The notes: generated by a model from the sequence alone, not told the origin. A DNA stretch of 12,600 bases from Sergeia podlipaevii (GCA_030849805.1 JASANZ010001735.1:1-12600); one strand, 5' to 3'; shown: positions 1-8,533, numbered from the stretch's first letter. Made by a program: numbers and translations.

Positions 1-606
1 CTCCCCCCCCCCTCCCTCAGCTTTCTTGTTATAGTACTGTTGTCGCAATATTGTTATCATGTATTTTTTTTTTTACGTATTTTTCATATTTTTTTTCTGC
101 TTTACATCACGTTTGGAAGCCAAGAAAAAAAAAAAAAATTACCAGATGGAAAGAAATATTAATAACAGCACTTTTGTTTCTTTGAGTAAAACCGTGTACG
201 AGAGACGAAGTGACAGACGCGGCAAATGCGAAGAAAGAGGAGAAGGGGGAAGAAAAAAATAATACACGAACTAGTCAAAAAGAAAAAAAAAAACTGATGA
301 GAAGAGGAGAGGGAGGGGAGAAAAGCGTGGCGTAAGTCATAGAGTTGGAACTTTGATATAGAGATGAAATTGAAACAACAATATATAAGTTTTTCTTTTT
401 TTCTTTTTTTTTAAAGAGAAAGTAGAAATGAAGAGGGCGTGCGGGAGAAACATACATATACATTTAAAAAAAAAAAAGGAGGAGAAAAAAAAAAAAGAAA
501 ACTTCAAGAAGTGAAGGTGTGTATGTGCCTAGCGTCAAGTTTTTCTTTTTTTATTTGTTGTTGCTGGAGAAATTTGCGTGTATGTTTCTTTTTTTTCTTC
601 TTTTTC

Positions 607-932
607 TTCATTTTTTTTTTTTGCCTGGTAAATTCAAACTGTACTTCTGATGTGTTTCTTCTTTTTGTTTTTTTTGTTTTTGTTTTCAAATAGAGCAAAT
701 GTTCATTTATTGAATATTCAGTGCACGTGTTGTGCATTTCTCGTCTTCTTTTATTATTTTTATTTCCGTCTTTTTTTTTTTTGCTACCACAGATATAGAG
801 ATGGCGCACGCTTACAGATATATATATGCACGGATTGATTTTATATGCACGTAATATATATATATATATATACTATGTTTCTGTGCTGTTGGTTAGTTGT
901 TGTTGTTTCTTTAGTATTTGTTTTATGATAGC
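607..932. repeat. Tandem direct duplication, copy 1
   Basis: This 326-base unit runs from TTCA followed by T12 to TGATAGC and is repeated almost exactly at 934-1257. The copies differ by two substitutions (T at 717 versus C at 1043; G at 792 versus A at 1119), two T-run lengths (T12/T11 and T12/T13) and one TA unit. The unit is AT-rich and non-coding and contains GCAC-type words, including a small stem TGCAC/GTGCA at 722-736. A single N (933) separates the copies. Confidence 0.95.
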
Positions 933-933
933 N

Positions 934-1257
934 TTCATTTTTTTTTTTGCCTGGTAAATTCAAACTGTACTTCTGATGTGTTTCTTCTTTTTGTTTTTTT
1001 TGTTTTTGTTTTCAAATAGAGCAAATGTTCATTTATTGAATACTCAGTGCACGTGTTGTGCATTTCTCGTCTTCTTTTATTATTTTTATTTCCGTCTTTT
1101 TTTTTTTTTGCTACCACAAATATAGAGATGGCGCACGCTTACAGATATATATATGCACGGATTGATTTTATATGCACGTAATATATATATATATATACTA
1201 TGTTTCTGTGCTGTTGGTTAGTTGTTGTTGTTTCTTTAGTATTTGTTTTATGATAGC
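934..1257. repeat. Tandem direct duplication, copy 2
   Basis: Second copy (324 bases) of the unit at 607-932. It starts directly after the ambiguous base at 933 and ends at TGATAGC, after which unique sequence resumes. It may be a real tandem duplication or two overlapping contig ends (or two haplotypes) joined at a gap; the N at the junction favours the second reading. Confidence 0.95.
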
Positions 1258-1520
1258 CATGCTTCTATTTCTTATATTTGTCATTATAAAGAAAAACTTT
1301 TGATCGGTTCAGATATATACCAAAAAAAAAAAAATACTTCTTTGCACGGCTGCACAACACTCTCAAAAGAGAAAAAAGGGGCAGCGATAAAATGAAACAG
1401 GAAGTGGGGGAGTACATGAAAGATGAGAGCATCAGAGGCTTCCCCCCGTCTTGTTAGCACACGCACACACACGCCTTCTTTTTCATTTTATAAACTATTC
1501 ATATATATTGCATTATCTCC

Positions 1521-1542
1521 TTTGTTCCAGCACTGGAACAAA
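1521..1542. repeat. Perfect 22-bp inverted repeat
   Basis: The arms TTTGTTCCAG (1521-1530) and CTGGAACAAA (1533-1542) are exact reverse complements around a CA centre. In RNA this would fold as a 9-bp stem with a 4-nt GCAC loop. It lies just upstream of the long pyrimidine tract at about 1581-1650, in the region that could be the 3' end of an upstream transcript. Function unknown. Confidence 0.85.
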
Positions 1543-1759
1543 TTACATGTCCAATGAATATCTTTTTTATCTTTTCTACATTTTTTTTTCTTTTTTCCTT
1601 TCTCTCTCCTTTTTTTTTTTTTCATCATCCCCCATCTTCCCCATCCTTCTTAAATGATCTATATCTGATAAATTTATGTTCTTGAGCGGCGTCTAACTTC
1701 TTACTCCGTAACGAGTAAACTATCCAGTTATACTAAAATTAAAAATATACCTATTTGTA

Positions 1760-1808
1760 GGGAGAGAGAGAGAGATAGAGAGAAATAGAGATAGAGGGAT
1801 AGAGAGAG
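1760..1808 (+). repeat. GA-rich simple repeat
   Basis: A purine tract of GA and GATA-like units (GGAGAGAGAG, then AGATAGAGAGAAATAGAG) about 190 bases before the helicase ATG. It lies in the presumed spacer or long 5' UTR. It is a simple microsatellite with no coding potential. Confidence 0.85.
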
Positions 1809-1840
1809 CCCACCTTGCATTTCGACTCCTTCATTTTTAG

Positions 1841-1991
1841 TTTTTTTTTTCTTTTTGAGGGAGCTGCGGACGAATACGCGTGCTCGATAAAATTAGGGTA
1901 ATTATTATTGTTATCTTCTTAAGCAGTAGAGACATTGCCGCCTTTTTCAGATACATTTCTTTTTTGTTGTTGTTGTGTGCGTGTGACGCAG
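1841..1991 (+). promoter_or_regulatory. Probable trans-splice acceptor region of the helicase gene
   Basis: Pyrimidine tracts at 1841-1856, 1941-1948 and 1956-1978 are followed by AG at 1858-1859, 1949-1950 and 1990-1991. The last AG would leave only two UTR bases before the ATG at 1994, so 1949-1950 or 1858-1859 are the likelier acceptor sites. There is no ATG between 1680 and 1994, which supports 1994 as the first start codon whichever AG is used. The exact site cannot be fixed from sequence alone. Confidence 0.55.
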
Positions 1992-1993
1992 GC

Positions 1994-4900
1994 ATGGTGA
2001 AGATATACACAGGGGACAACACAGAAGTTGCCGCATCGGCCACCGCCGTAGCGATAGCAGCAAACTCAAAGGATGCAGTCGACACGGCTTTCATCACGGT
2101 TGCAAAGAGGGCAATAGACGCAGCCCCAGCATCGGTGCGCCAGTGCCCTTCCACCGCGCCATCACCCATCCTACGATGGTTACTTCTTCAACAGCAACAA
2201 CAACAACACCATCAGTCTGAACCATCTACCTCTACAAAGTCGGCGTTCACGGTGTCGGTGGATGACGCCAATGCTGGGTTGAGTAGTAGTGGTGTTAACA
2301 ATATTAGCAATAGCGGTACTTCGTCTGCGCCCGCACCTGCGCCATCGTCGGGACTAGCCAAACGTGGTGTAGGGCTCAAAGATCCACTGCTCCAGCGACT
2401 TGAAAAGAAGCGTAAGCTGCAGCAGCAATCACAACAACAACAACAACAACAACACGTGATAGGCAGTAGCACCAGCACGAGCAGCGCTACAACCACCGTC
2501 TCTACTACAACAGGGATGAATCAGAAGCAGTGGACGGAGCGTCCTTTATCAGAAATGACAAGCGCGAGCTGGGCTGTTTTTCGCAATCGACTTGGTATCG
2601 AAGTTCAAATCGTTAGCCGACGCTTTTCCAGCAGCAGCAGCATCAGTGCAGCAGGTTTCACTGCACCTGCTGCTTTCTCATTGCCATCGTCCACCGTGAA
2701 AACATTTTCACATCACTCGCAAAGGAAACTACAAGACAAGGCTCAACGTGGCAGCAGCGGCAGCGGCATTCCTAGCGCAAGTCACACCGGACTTGCCACT
2801 CTAACAGCCGATTCTATCCCGCCAATTCGCTGCTGGGAAGAAGCAAAGCTGCCCTACGCACTGGGTAAGAGCGTTGCGAGCCGATACACACTCCCCACTG
2901 CGGTGCAGTGTCAATGTGTTCCACTTGCGATGACCACTACCACCACCACAGCAACGACAGTACCGTCCTCTCCCCCATCAAGCCGAATCGATGTACTTGG
3001 TGTGGCCGAGACTGGAAGTGGTAAGACAGCAGCGTACCTGATCCCTTTGCTTGCGGATATACGCATGCATCGCCCGAGGCTGCTGGATGACCCGGAGCTC
3101 ATTGCACTTGGCCCCTACGCTCTGGTGATGGTTCCTACCCGTGAGCTGGCGGAGCAGGTGACGCGAGAGGTGAATGCGCTGCTCATGCGGAGCAACGACA
3201 ACAGTGCAGTAGATCGTGAAAGGCTTGTCCGCTGGGAAGCCAAAGAAGAAAAGGTAGAAGAGGAGGAAGAGCAGCAGCGACAACAGCAACAAGATGGTGA
3301 CACAGAATCAAAGGCTACTATGATGAAGTCGGCACACCGCATGGGTAACCCCCTCAGCGAGATCCAAGTCGTGAAGGTTGTGGGTGGCGAGAGTAGCCAG
3401 TCGCAGTACGAAACGCTCTCGCGCGGTGCGCACATCGTTGTTGGGACTATTGGTCAGCTCCAGTCGCTTCTTGAAGACCGCCTCCTCTCACTTGGCAACA
3501 CCGCCACCGTCGTGATCGATGAAGCAGATCGCATGATTGAGGAAAACCAGCGCGAGGCCCTCGTGTCGGTGCTGAACTACTGCCCTCCTCAGCGAGAGAG
3601 GCAGACGTTGCTCTTTACCGCTACCCTCAGCGCGGCCTGCGCGGCCTTGGCGAAGGCCTACCTCTCGCGCGAGGGGTACTGGATCGTGCGAACACCACAT
3701 CGATGCGCGGCGATACGGCAGAACTTTGAGGTCTTCTCCGCCGACGTCAATGCCGCAGATGGCGGAGGTGACAGTAAAAACAGGAAGGCTGAGGCACAGA
3801 GCAACGAGGAAGGCAGTGGCATAACGAAGGTGGGTCGCAACCAGACGCATAAATCGTCGTCCGACCCTGCGGGTGGCAGCAGTGACGCCCTGCGTGAGCG
3901 TGTGCTGTCCCCTGCTGTACACCCACAAAAGTTTAACCGTCTGGTTACGTGGCTGGCGTATACAACTGGTGATGGCCCGATTATCGTCTTTGCTAACGAG
4001 CGACGCACGTGTGATGCACTGCAAGAAGAACTGAGGCTTGAGGCGGCTCACTTGTCATGTCTTTCGGGGTCCTTCTCCCTTGAGTCCCTCGTCGGCGAGG
4101 CACCTGCGGGACTTTTTTTTGAAGAGGACAACCGCCCCTCGTCGTCATTGTCAGCGCAGTCGAAGGCGGGCAGCAGCAGCAGCAGCACCCCGAGCACCGT
4201 CAACCTCACATCTGTCGCGGTGGTACACTCCGAGCTTTCCCAGGCTGAACGTCGCCGTCTCATCGATGCCTTTCAGCGTGGTCACCGACGTGTATTGATC
4301 ACCACTGACCTTCTTTCTCGCGGCCTTGATATTGCCAACGTGAGGTTGGTCATCAACTACGACATGCCATGGCCTGCACCGCAAGCAGGCAGCAGCGAAG
4401 ACGCCTCTTCTGCCGTTGCAAATGCCAACACGACGGATGAAGACGCAGTGGCGCGCTACGTGCATCGTATCGGTCGTACCGGACGTGCAGGAGCAACCGG
4501 TGTAACAACGAGCTTTGTGACGCTATCGCCTGGCGTTCTCACTCGCGCCTCTGCAGTTGCCGCAGAGCGTATGAACGGCGGCTGTCGTGGTGGCGCTGGA
4601 AAACGAAACGTGTCAGAGGGTGCGGCTGGTGGTACATCGAGAGACCTTAATAAGCGCCACGGTGATGATGTCGATGAAGACTCTATGATACGCATCTATG
4701 CCCCAGGAACGAGTGAGGCGGTAAAGCAGCGAGACACGGAACTTGCTGAGCTCACGCGTGGTGCAAGCAATAGAGGCCTGGGGATTAGTGAAGAGTTTCT
4801 GCTGGCAGCTAGTAATCACGCTCGAGGAGCAATGAACGATGGCGGCGAGGCTGGTAGTCGTGATGATGGACGCGATCAGCGCCGGAGACGCCGTAGCGAC

Positions 4901-5212
4901 GATGACGACGACTACGTGGAGGAGGGGGACATGGGCAGTAGTGGCGATGCCGATGCGGAGGACTCCGCGCTGCAACAGCGTCGCCGCCAGCAGCGGCGTA
5001 TAGAAAAGGTAGCAAACACGTTTGGCGATGATGAGTCGATAATAAAGCCGCTCTGGAAGTTTCTTACTCAGACTGCGTCGGGCAATGGCTACACAGATGG
5101 CGCGTCTGTGCTGAGCAAGCATGCTTACAGCAAGATCTGCCTTCCCGAGGTGCTGCTGGTGGTGATGCAGGAGATTTCTCGGCAGTCTCAATATGGAACC
5201 ATTGTCAACTGA
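1994..5212 (+). CDS. PRP28: DEAD-box pre-mRNA splicing helicase, Prp28/DDX23 (U5-100K)-like
   Basis: ATP-dependent RNA helicase of the spliceosome. In other eukaryotes Prp28 helps exchange U1 for U6 at the 5' splice site. The 1072-residue protein carries a Prp28-type block before the core, around residues 177-205 (QWTERPLSEMTSASWAVFR), and WEEAKLP at 281. Core motifs: Q motif PTAVQ (301), I AETGSGKT (338), Ia PTRELA (381), GG (464), Ib TIGQ (485, usually TPGR), II DEAD (509), III TAT (542), IV IIVFAN (663), V TTDLLSRGLDI (770) and VI HRIGRTGRAG (824). The N-terminus is Q/S/T-rich rather than RS-rich. Insertions sit near 398-455, 583-640, 692-738 and 795-818. A tail of about 240 residues after motif VI has Arg- and Asp-rich patches. 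The frame stays open upstream to a GTG at 1880, but 1994 is the first ATG. The stop is TGA. A different DEAD-box family is possible but less likely, given the N-terminal block and the GPYALVMVPTREL context. Confidence 0.88.
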   Translation: MVKIYTGDNTEVAASATAVAIAANSKDAVDTAFITVAKRAIDAAPASVRQCPSTAPSPILRWLLLQQQQQQHHQSEPSTSTKSAFTVSVDDANAGLSSSGVNNISNSGTSSAPAPAPSSGLAKRGVGLKDPLLQRLEKKRKLQQQSQQQQQQQHVIGSSTSTSSATTTVSTTTGMNQKQWTERPLSEMTSASWAVFRNRLGIEVQIVSRRFSSSSSISAAGFTAPAAFSLPSSTVKTFSHHSQRKLQDKAQRGSSGSGIPSASHTGLATLTADSIPPIRCWEEAKLPYALGKSVASRYTLPTAVQCQCVPLAMTTTTTTATTVPSSPPSSRIDVLGVAETGSGKTAAYLIPLLADIRMHRPRLLDDPELIALGPYALVMVPTRELAEQVTREVNALLMRSNDNSAVDRERLVRWEAKEEKVEEEEEQQRQQQQDGDTESKATMMKSAHRMGNPLSEIQVVKVVGGESSQSQYETLSRGAHIVVGTIGQLQSLLEDRLLSLGNTATVVIDEADRMIEENQREALVSVLNYCPPQRERQTLLFTATLSAACAALAKAYLSREGYWIVRTPHRCAAIRQNFEVFSADVNAADGGGDSKNRKAEAQSNEEGSGITKVGRNQTHKSSSDPAGGSSDALRERVLSPAVHPQKFNRLVTWLAYTTGDGPIIVFANERRTCDALQEELRLEAAHLSCLSGSFSLESLVGEAPAGLFFEEDNRPSSSLSAQSKAGSSSSSTPSTVNLTSVAVVHSELSQAERRRLIDAFQRGHRRVLITTDLLSRGLDIANVRLVINYDMPWPAPQAGSSEDASSAVANANTTDEDAVARYVHRIGRTGRAGATGVTTSFVTLSPGVLTRASAVAAERMNGGCRGGAGKRNVSEGAAGGTSRDLNKRHGDDVDEDSMIRIYAPGTSEAVKQRDTELAELTRGASNRGLGISEEFLLAASNHARGAMNDGGEAGSRDDGRDQRRRRRSDDDDDYVEEGDMGSSGDADAEDSALQQRRRQQRRIEKVANTFGDDESIIKPLWKFLTQTASGNGYTDGASVLSKHAYSKICLPEVLLVVMQEISRQSQYGTIVN

Positions 5213-5514
5213 AAGAAAAGAAAAAGAAAAAAAAACTGGACAAAATGGAATTAGAGAAGGAAAGGGTAATAAAGATGGAGCAATGAAGAAGCAGGGAAAG
5301 AAAGGAAGCCCTTCTTTTTTTTCTCTCTTCTTCTTCTTTTGTACCGGGATGCATCTTGTCCGGGTGTGCATTTTTTTTTTCATTTTTTTCTTTTGATGAT
5401 TATTATGTTTTCTATGGTGAGTGCTGCCGTCATAACTATTCATAAATAACATGGTTGATCTTTTTATGTTTGTGTTAGTCTGTTTCTACATGTTTTGTAT
5501 ATATTTTTTTTCAA

Positions 5515-5540
5515 ATATATATATATATATATATATATAT
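5515..5540. repeat. (AT)13 microsatellite
   Basis: An uninterrupted alternating AT run of 26 bases in the spacer, preceded by a T8 run and followed by a pyrimidine-rich stretch. It is self-complementary and can form a hairpin. Confidence 0.95.
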
Positions 5541-5597
5541 CCTTCCTTTTACTCTTTACACTTTTCTAATTTTTTTCTTTCTATCTTCTCCTAGCTC

Positions 5598-5623
<26 letters not shown>
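5598..5623. repeat. Second (AT)13 microsatellite
   Basis: Another alternating AT run of about 26 bases, 57 bases beyond the first and of the same length. The two could pair with each other or fold separately. Confidence 0.95.
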
Positions 5624-5628
<5 letters not shown>

Positions 5629-5773
5629 TATTGTCCGTAGCCCTGTTTTAGTAGCTTTTCCTTCTCCTTTTTCATACTATAGCTATATCGTAGTAATAAA
5701 AATAAAAAAGAAATCTGTAGAAGAGAGAGAGAGAAGGAAGGAAAGAAAGAAAAGAAATTGAAGATTCATCATT

Positions 5774-5816
5774 ATCTTTTTTTTCCCCCTTTCTCATCAT
5801 TGCCTTCTACATATAG
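5774..5816 (+). promoter_or_regulatory. Probable trans-splice acceptor of COG4
   Basis: A pyrimidine tract (T8, C5, then TTTCTC, at about 5776-5795) and a second short one (CCTTCTAC) are followed by the first AG at 5815-5816. This predicts a 5' UTR of about 51 bases with no upstream ATG before the COG4 start at 5868. Confidence 0.6.
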
Positions 5817-5867
5817 CAACAACAACGCCGAACCGAAATAATAATAAAAAAAGAAATAGTCTCTCTC

Positions 5868-8489
5868 ATGAAGCACATCACGAACATCGAGGATCGTGCG
5901 GATCAGCTACTCAAGCAGATTGCCAAGTCCACCGAGCGCCGCGATGAGCTGCTTCGCGATGTGGCGGGACTCGTCGCTAACCGCGACGGCGGCGCATCAG
6001 ATCTTCAGTCTTTCCTAAACGAGATTGCTAGTGTGCGAGAGGACTACCTGCCGCAGTACGTATCAAAGGTGGCTTCCCTTGCCAATACCGTTCAGTCCTG
6101 TGCGTCCCTTGCGGATAAGAGCTCGCGACAAGTGCGGAGACTAGACGCACTGCTCACTCGCGTGAAGACAACGCAGACAATGGCGGAGTCGATGGCAACG
6201 ATGGAGAAGAATGTCACGGCGGTGCCGCAGGCGTTAGGCTCTGGTGATCTCGCAAAGACTGTAGAACTGCTACGGTCGTATGACGAGGCTAGAAAGACAC
6301 TTCTCCACTCTACTACGGATGGATGCGCAATCGTTGGACACGTACAGGTTCCGTGTGCGCCATCGTCGGCATTGGTAACGGCAACAGCAGCAACAACCGG
6401 AGAGACAACAGCAGCAGCAGCAGCGTCGACTGCACAGCCAGCTGCTGCGAACTCCTCAACATTTGTCGAGGAAGCGAAGGAGAAGACTCGTGTGCAGCTG
6501 AAACAGCGCATTGATAACGCGATGTTTGCCAACGATAAGCTAAACATTATGGAATACACAAAACTACTTGCGCAGCTCGGCTATGCGGAGGAAGCGGGAA
6601 CGCTGTACTGTGGATGGATATGCGAGCACACCATCGAGGCCCTGAAGAAGATGGTACAACGTGAGTTGCGCAAGATGTCCGACCCGACCGCGGCTGCCAA
6701 GAGCCATCTAGCACTCGTATCGCAAGTACTCGACACCGTTGCCGCTACCTTTGAAAACGAAGAGGAGTTCACATTCAAGACATTTGGCAATCAAGGGCCG
6801 CTCGTGCTACTAACGGAGTTACACAACCGCTCAACCGCAGAGTGCGTGCCCGTACTGAAGGATTTCATGAACAAGCGCAAGGACGTGTTGGCGGTGCTGC
6901 AGCAACGCGAAGAGTCCCTCATGCTCTCGGCGGGTGCTACCAGTAGTTCAGCGATGGCGAATGGTGTTCGCTCGCACAAGGCAGGGAAGCAAGGCGGCGG
7001 TTCTGCTGGTAGCCTTCTTCCGCAAGGTGTCGCGGCCATGACTGCAGATGCACGGAAAGCAGATCAGATGCTCGAAGAGATGAGCCATCTCGTATCGTGT
7101 TGCCACATCTACGTTAGCTTCGCGCAGCGAACATTAAAACAATATCAGAGTGGTGGTGGCAATGGTGGTCCCGCAGGTACTGCTGCGGCAGCGGCGGTTG
7201 TGACTGGCGCGGATAACCTATGGGAGGCAGAGGACAATGCGCTGCTTGGTAGCGTGCAGGAGATATTATCAATTTATGTGCCTCTTCAGAAGAGTTACTT
7301 TGAACTCGCCTATGAGCAGGCGCACCAGTTGCAAATGGACGCGGTGTATGGCGCTGCAGAGGCAATGCAGGCGTCTATAGGAGCAGGAGTGGCCGCTGCT
7401 CGACAGAACTCAACGGGTTCTCCACTGCCCATCGGCTCGCCTGCGGCGTTTATGGCGGGTCTCTCGGATCTCTACGTAGCGGCCACCACGATGGACGACG
7501 ATGTGGACGGCGACGATGGCGCTGGAAGAGGCAGCGGCAGCGGTCAGAGCAACACAGAGACTGTCAATGCACTCTACTACAATAATCCTCGCGTTGTCAC
7601 CCTCCCAGACGATGTTTTTTTCTTCCTTCGCATTGCTATTCATCGTGCCATCAACACAAAATCGATGCAGATCACCTCCGCAGTGGTCATGTCCGCATCG
7701 GACGTCATTCAAGCGCATCTCATCCCCTTGCTAGTCGATAGCACGGCTATTTGCGGAGGTCGACGCAAGGCATCCTTTGTGCCTCCCGGAGCTCTTCGCT
7801 GGACCACTGCAAGCAAGCAAACAGTGGAATACATCAAGAAGCTATCGAATGAGCTGCGACAGCTTGCAGGAAGCAACTACGATCGTCGCGACTGTATCCG
7901 CTTCAACGAACTCGCGCAGGACCTTGAGATCATCGCCAAGGAGCTCGATACAAAGGTGACGGAATGGCTTCGTGGATTTGCCCAGCAGTGCTGTGAGGCG
8001 GTGATGCCAGCGCACATGGAGCGACTCGCTGCGCTCAGCTACCACATCACCGAAGATGTCTTCTACTGCCACGAGTTGAATGATCCGTGGGTGCAGGCTT
8101 GCCTGGTGGAGTGGACAGCAGCGCTAGATTACATGGATGCTTGTCTCGACCCGGTATCCAATGACGTGCTACTCTCGAAAATTGCATCCACAGTAGCATC
8201 TGGCGTGCGTGCGGCACTCATGAAGAAGAAATTTAGTACTTATGGGGCCTTGCAGGCGGACAAGGATGTGCGAGCCCTGCGAGGGTTCTTTATGCAGCGG
8301 GCCAGAGATGTCCCACTACGGGATGCGTTTGCCGCCTTGAGTTTGACGACGTCTCTGTTGCTCTCAGATAAACCATCTGATGTGCTAGGAGAGGCGCATA
8401 ATACAGCTCTCACAGCGGAGGAGAAGCGCGCTGTTCTGCTTGCAAGAGTGGACTTTAGGCGCGAAGACGTGATGGCACTTCGTCTATAG
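5868..8489 (+). CDS. COG4: Conserved oligomeric Golgi complex subunit 4
   Basis: Subunit of the COG tethering complex, a peripheral Golgi membrane complex that captures retrograde vesicles and is needed for correct glycosylation. The 873-residue length fits the family (human about 785, yeast about 860). Residues 1-120 look helical/coiled-coil and include the typical SLADKSSRQVRRLDALLTRV stretch (80-99). The central COG4 region spans about 205-345, with LGYAEEAGTLY (237-247) and a KDFMNKRKD block (331-339), and resumes near 455-600 with DDVFFFLRIAIHRA (581-594). The C-terminal domain shows ELNDPWVQ (736-743), GALQADKDVRALRGF and the hallmark end RVDFRREDVMALRL. Low-complexity Ala/Thr/Gly insertions lie near 165-198, 352-385, 428-447 and 500-562. 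The first ATG after the predicted acceptor is used, and the stop is TAG. The gene appears complete and intact. Confidence 0.93.
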   Translation: MKHITNIEDRADQLLKQIAKSTERRDELLRDVAGLVANRDGGASDLQSFLNEIASVREDYLPQYVSKVASLANTVQSCASLADKSSRQVRRLDALLTRVKTTQTMAESMATMEKNVTAVPQALGSGDLAKTVELLRSYDEARKTLLHSTTDGCAIVGHVQVPCAPSSALVTATAATTGETTAAAAASTAQPAAANSSTFVEEAKEKTRVQLKQRIDNAMFANDKLNIMEYTKLLAQLGYAEEAGTLYCGWICEHTIEALKKMVQRELRKMSDPTAAAKSHLALVSQVLDTVAATFENEEEFTFKTFGNQGPLVLLTELHNRSTAECVPVLKDFMNKRKDVLAVLQQREESLMLSAGATSSSAMANGVRSHKAGKQGGGSAGSLLPQGVAAMTADARKADQMLEEMSHLVSCCHIYVSFAQRTLKQYQSGGGNGGPAGTAAAAAVVTGADNLWEAEDNALLGSVQEILSIYVPLQKSYFELAYEQAHQLQMDAVYGAAEAMQASIGAGVAAARQNSTGSPLPIGSPAAFMAGLSDLYVAATTMDDDVDGDDGAGRGSGSGQSNTETVNALYYNNPRVVTLPDDVFFFLRIAIHRAINTKSMQITSAVVMSASDVIQAHLIPLLVDSTAICGGRRKASFVPPGALRWTTASKQTVEYIKKLSNELRQLAGSNYDRRDCIRFNELAQDLEIIAKELDTKVTEWLRGFAQQCCEAVMPAHMERLAALSYHITEDVFYCHELNDPWVQACLVEWTAALDYMDACLDPVSNDVLLSKIASTVASGVRAALMKKKFSTYGALQADKDVRALRGFFMQRARDVPLRDAFAALSLTTSLLLSDKPSDVLGEAHNTALTAEEKRAVLLARVDFRREDVMALRL

Positions 8490-8499
8490 GACCAAAAGC

Positions 8500-8533
8500 G
8501 GGGGGAGAGGAGAGAGAGAGAGAAAGAGAAAGT
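8500..8533 (+). repeat. G/GA purine tract after the COG4 stop
   Basis: Starts with G6 and continues as GAGAGGAGAGAGAGAGAG and AAAGAGAAAG. It is complementary to the (CT)n tract at about 8604-8628, so the 3' UTR of COG4 mRNA could form a purine-pyrimidine stem with a loop of about 70-75 bases. Confidence 0.85.

Larger units (their letters stand above)
1..1993. other. Long non-coding spacer upstream of the helicase gene
   Basis: About 2 kb without a credible gene. All open frames here are short and made of low-complexity Phe/Lys/Tyr-type translations of T- and A-runs. The stretch holds a C10 run (3-12), many T- and A-runs, (TA)n tracts, a tandem duplication (607-1257), a palindrome (1521-1542), a pyrimidine tract at about 1581-1650 and a GA tract (1760-1808). 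The left part is probably the 3' UTR and spacer of an upstream gene, and the right part the splice-acceptor region and 5' UTR of the helicase mRNA. No tRNA, snRNA or rRNA signature was recognised on either strand. Confidence 0.7.
5213..5867. other. Spacer between the helicase gene and COG4
   Basis: Non-coding. It begins with a purine-rich stretch right after the TGA (5213-5235) and then a purine arm and T-rich arm at 5297-5322 that could pair with G-U wobbles. T-runs, two (AT)n tracts, a GA/GGAA-rich tract (about 5721-5758) and the acceptor region for COG4 follow. The first part is presumably the 3' UTR and polyadenylation zone of the helicase transcript. Confidence 0.75.

Noticed and set aside
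59..262. 67-residue + strand frame
   Set aside because: Composed of Phe and Lys runs from homopolymers, with no family resemblance and no coding-like composition.
1816..1830. TTCGACTCC resembling a tRNA B box
   Set aside because: The first box bases do not fit, there is no acceptor stem, and the upstream sequence is a GA repeat with no A box or cloverleaf.
1890..1902. TTAGGG telomere-like word
   Set aside because: A single occurrence, expected by chance; no tandem array.
1880..1993. N-terminal extension of the helicase from GTG at 1880
   Set aside because: GTG is not a normal start in these organisms. The stretch translates pyrimidine-rich splice-acceptor sequence, and the first ATG is at 1994.
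2189..2453. Gln tracts taken as a sign of foreign or pathogenic repeat expansion
   Set aside because: Mixed CAA/CAG tracts occur in two of the three genes here and look like ordinary low-complexity insertions in this genome.
4613..5452. 279-residue antisense frame over the end of the helicase gene
   Set aside because: Starts in low-complexity spacer and is antisense to a well-supported gene in a same-strand unit. It is a shadow frame.
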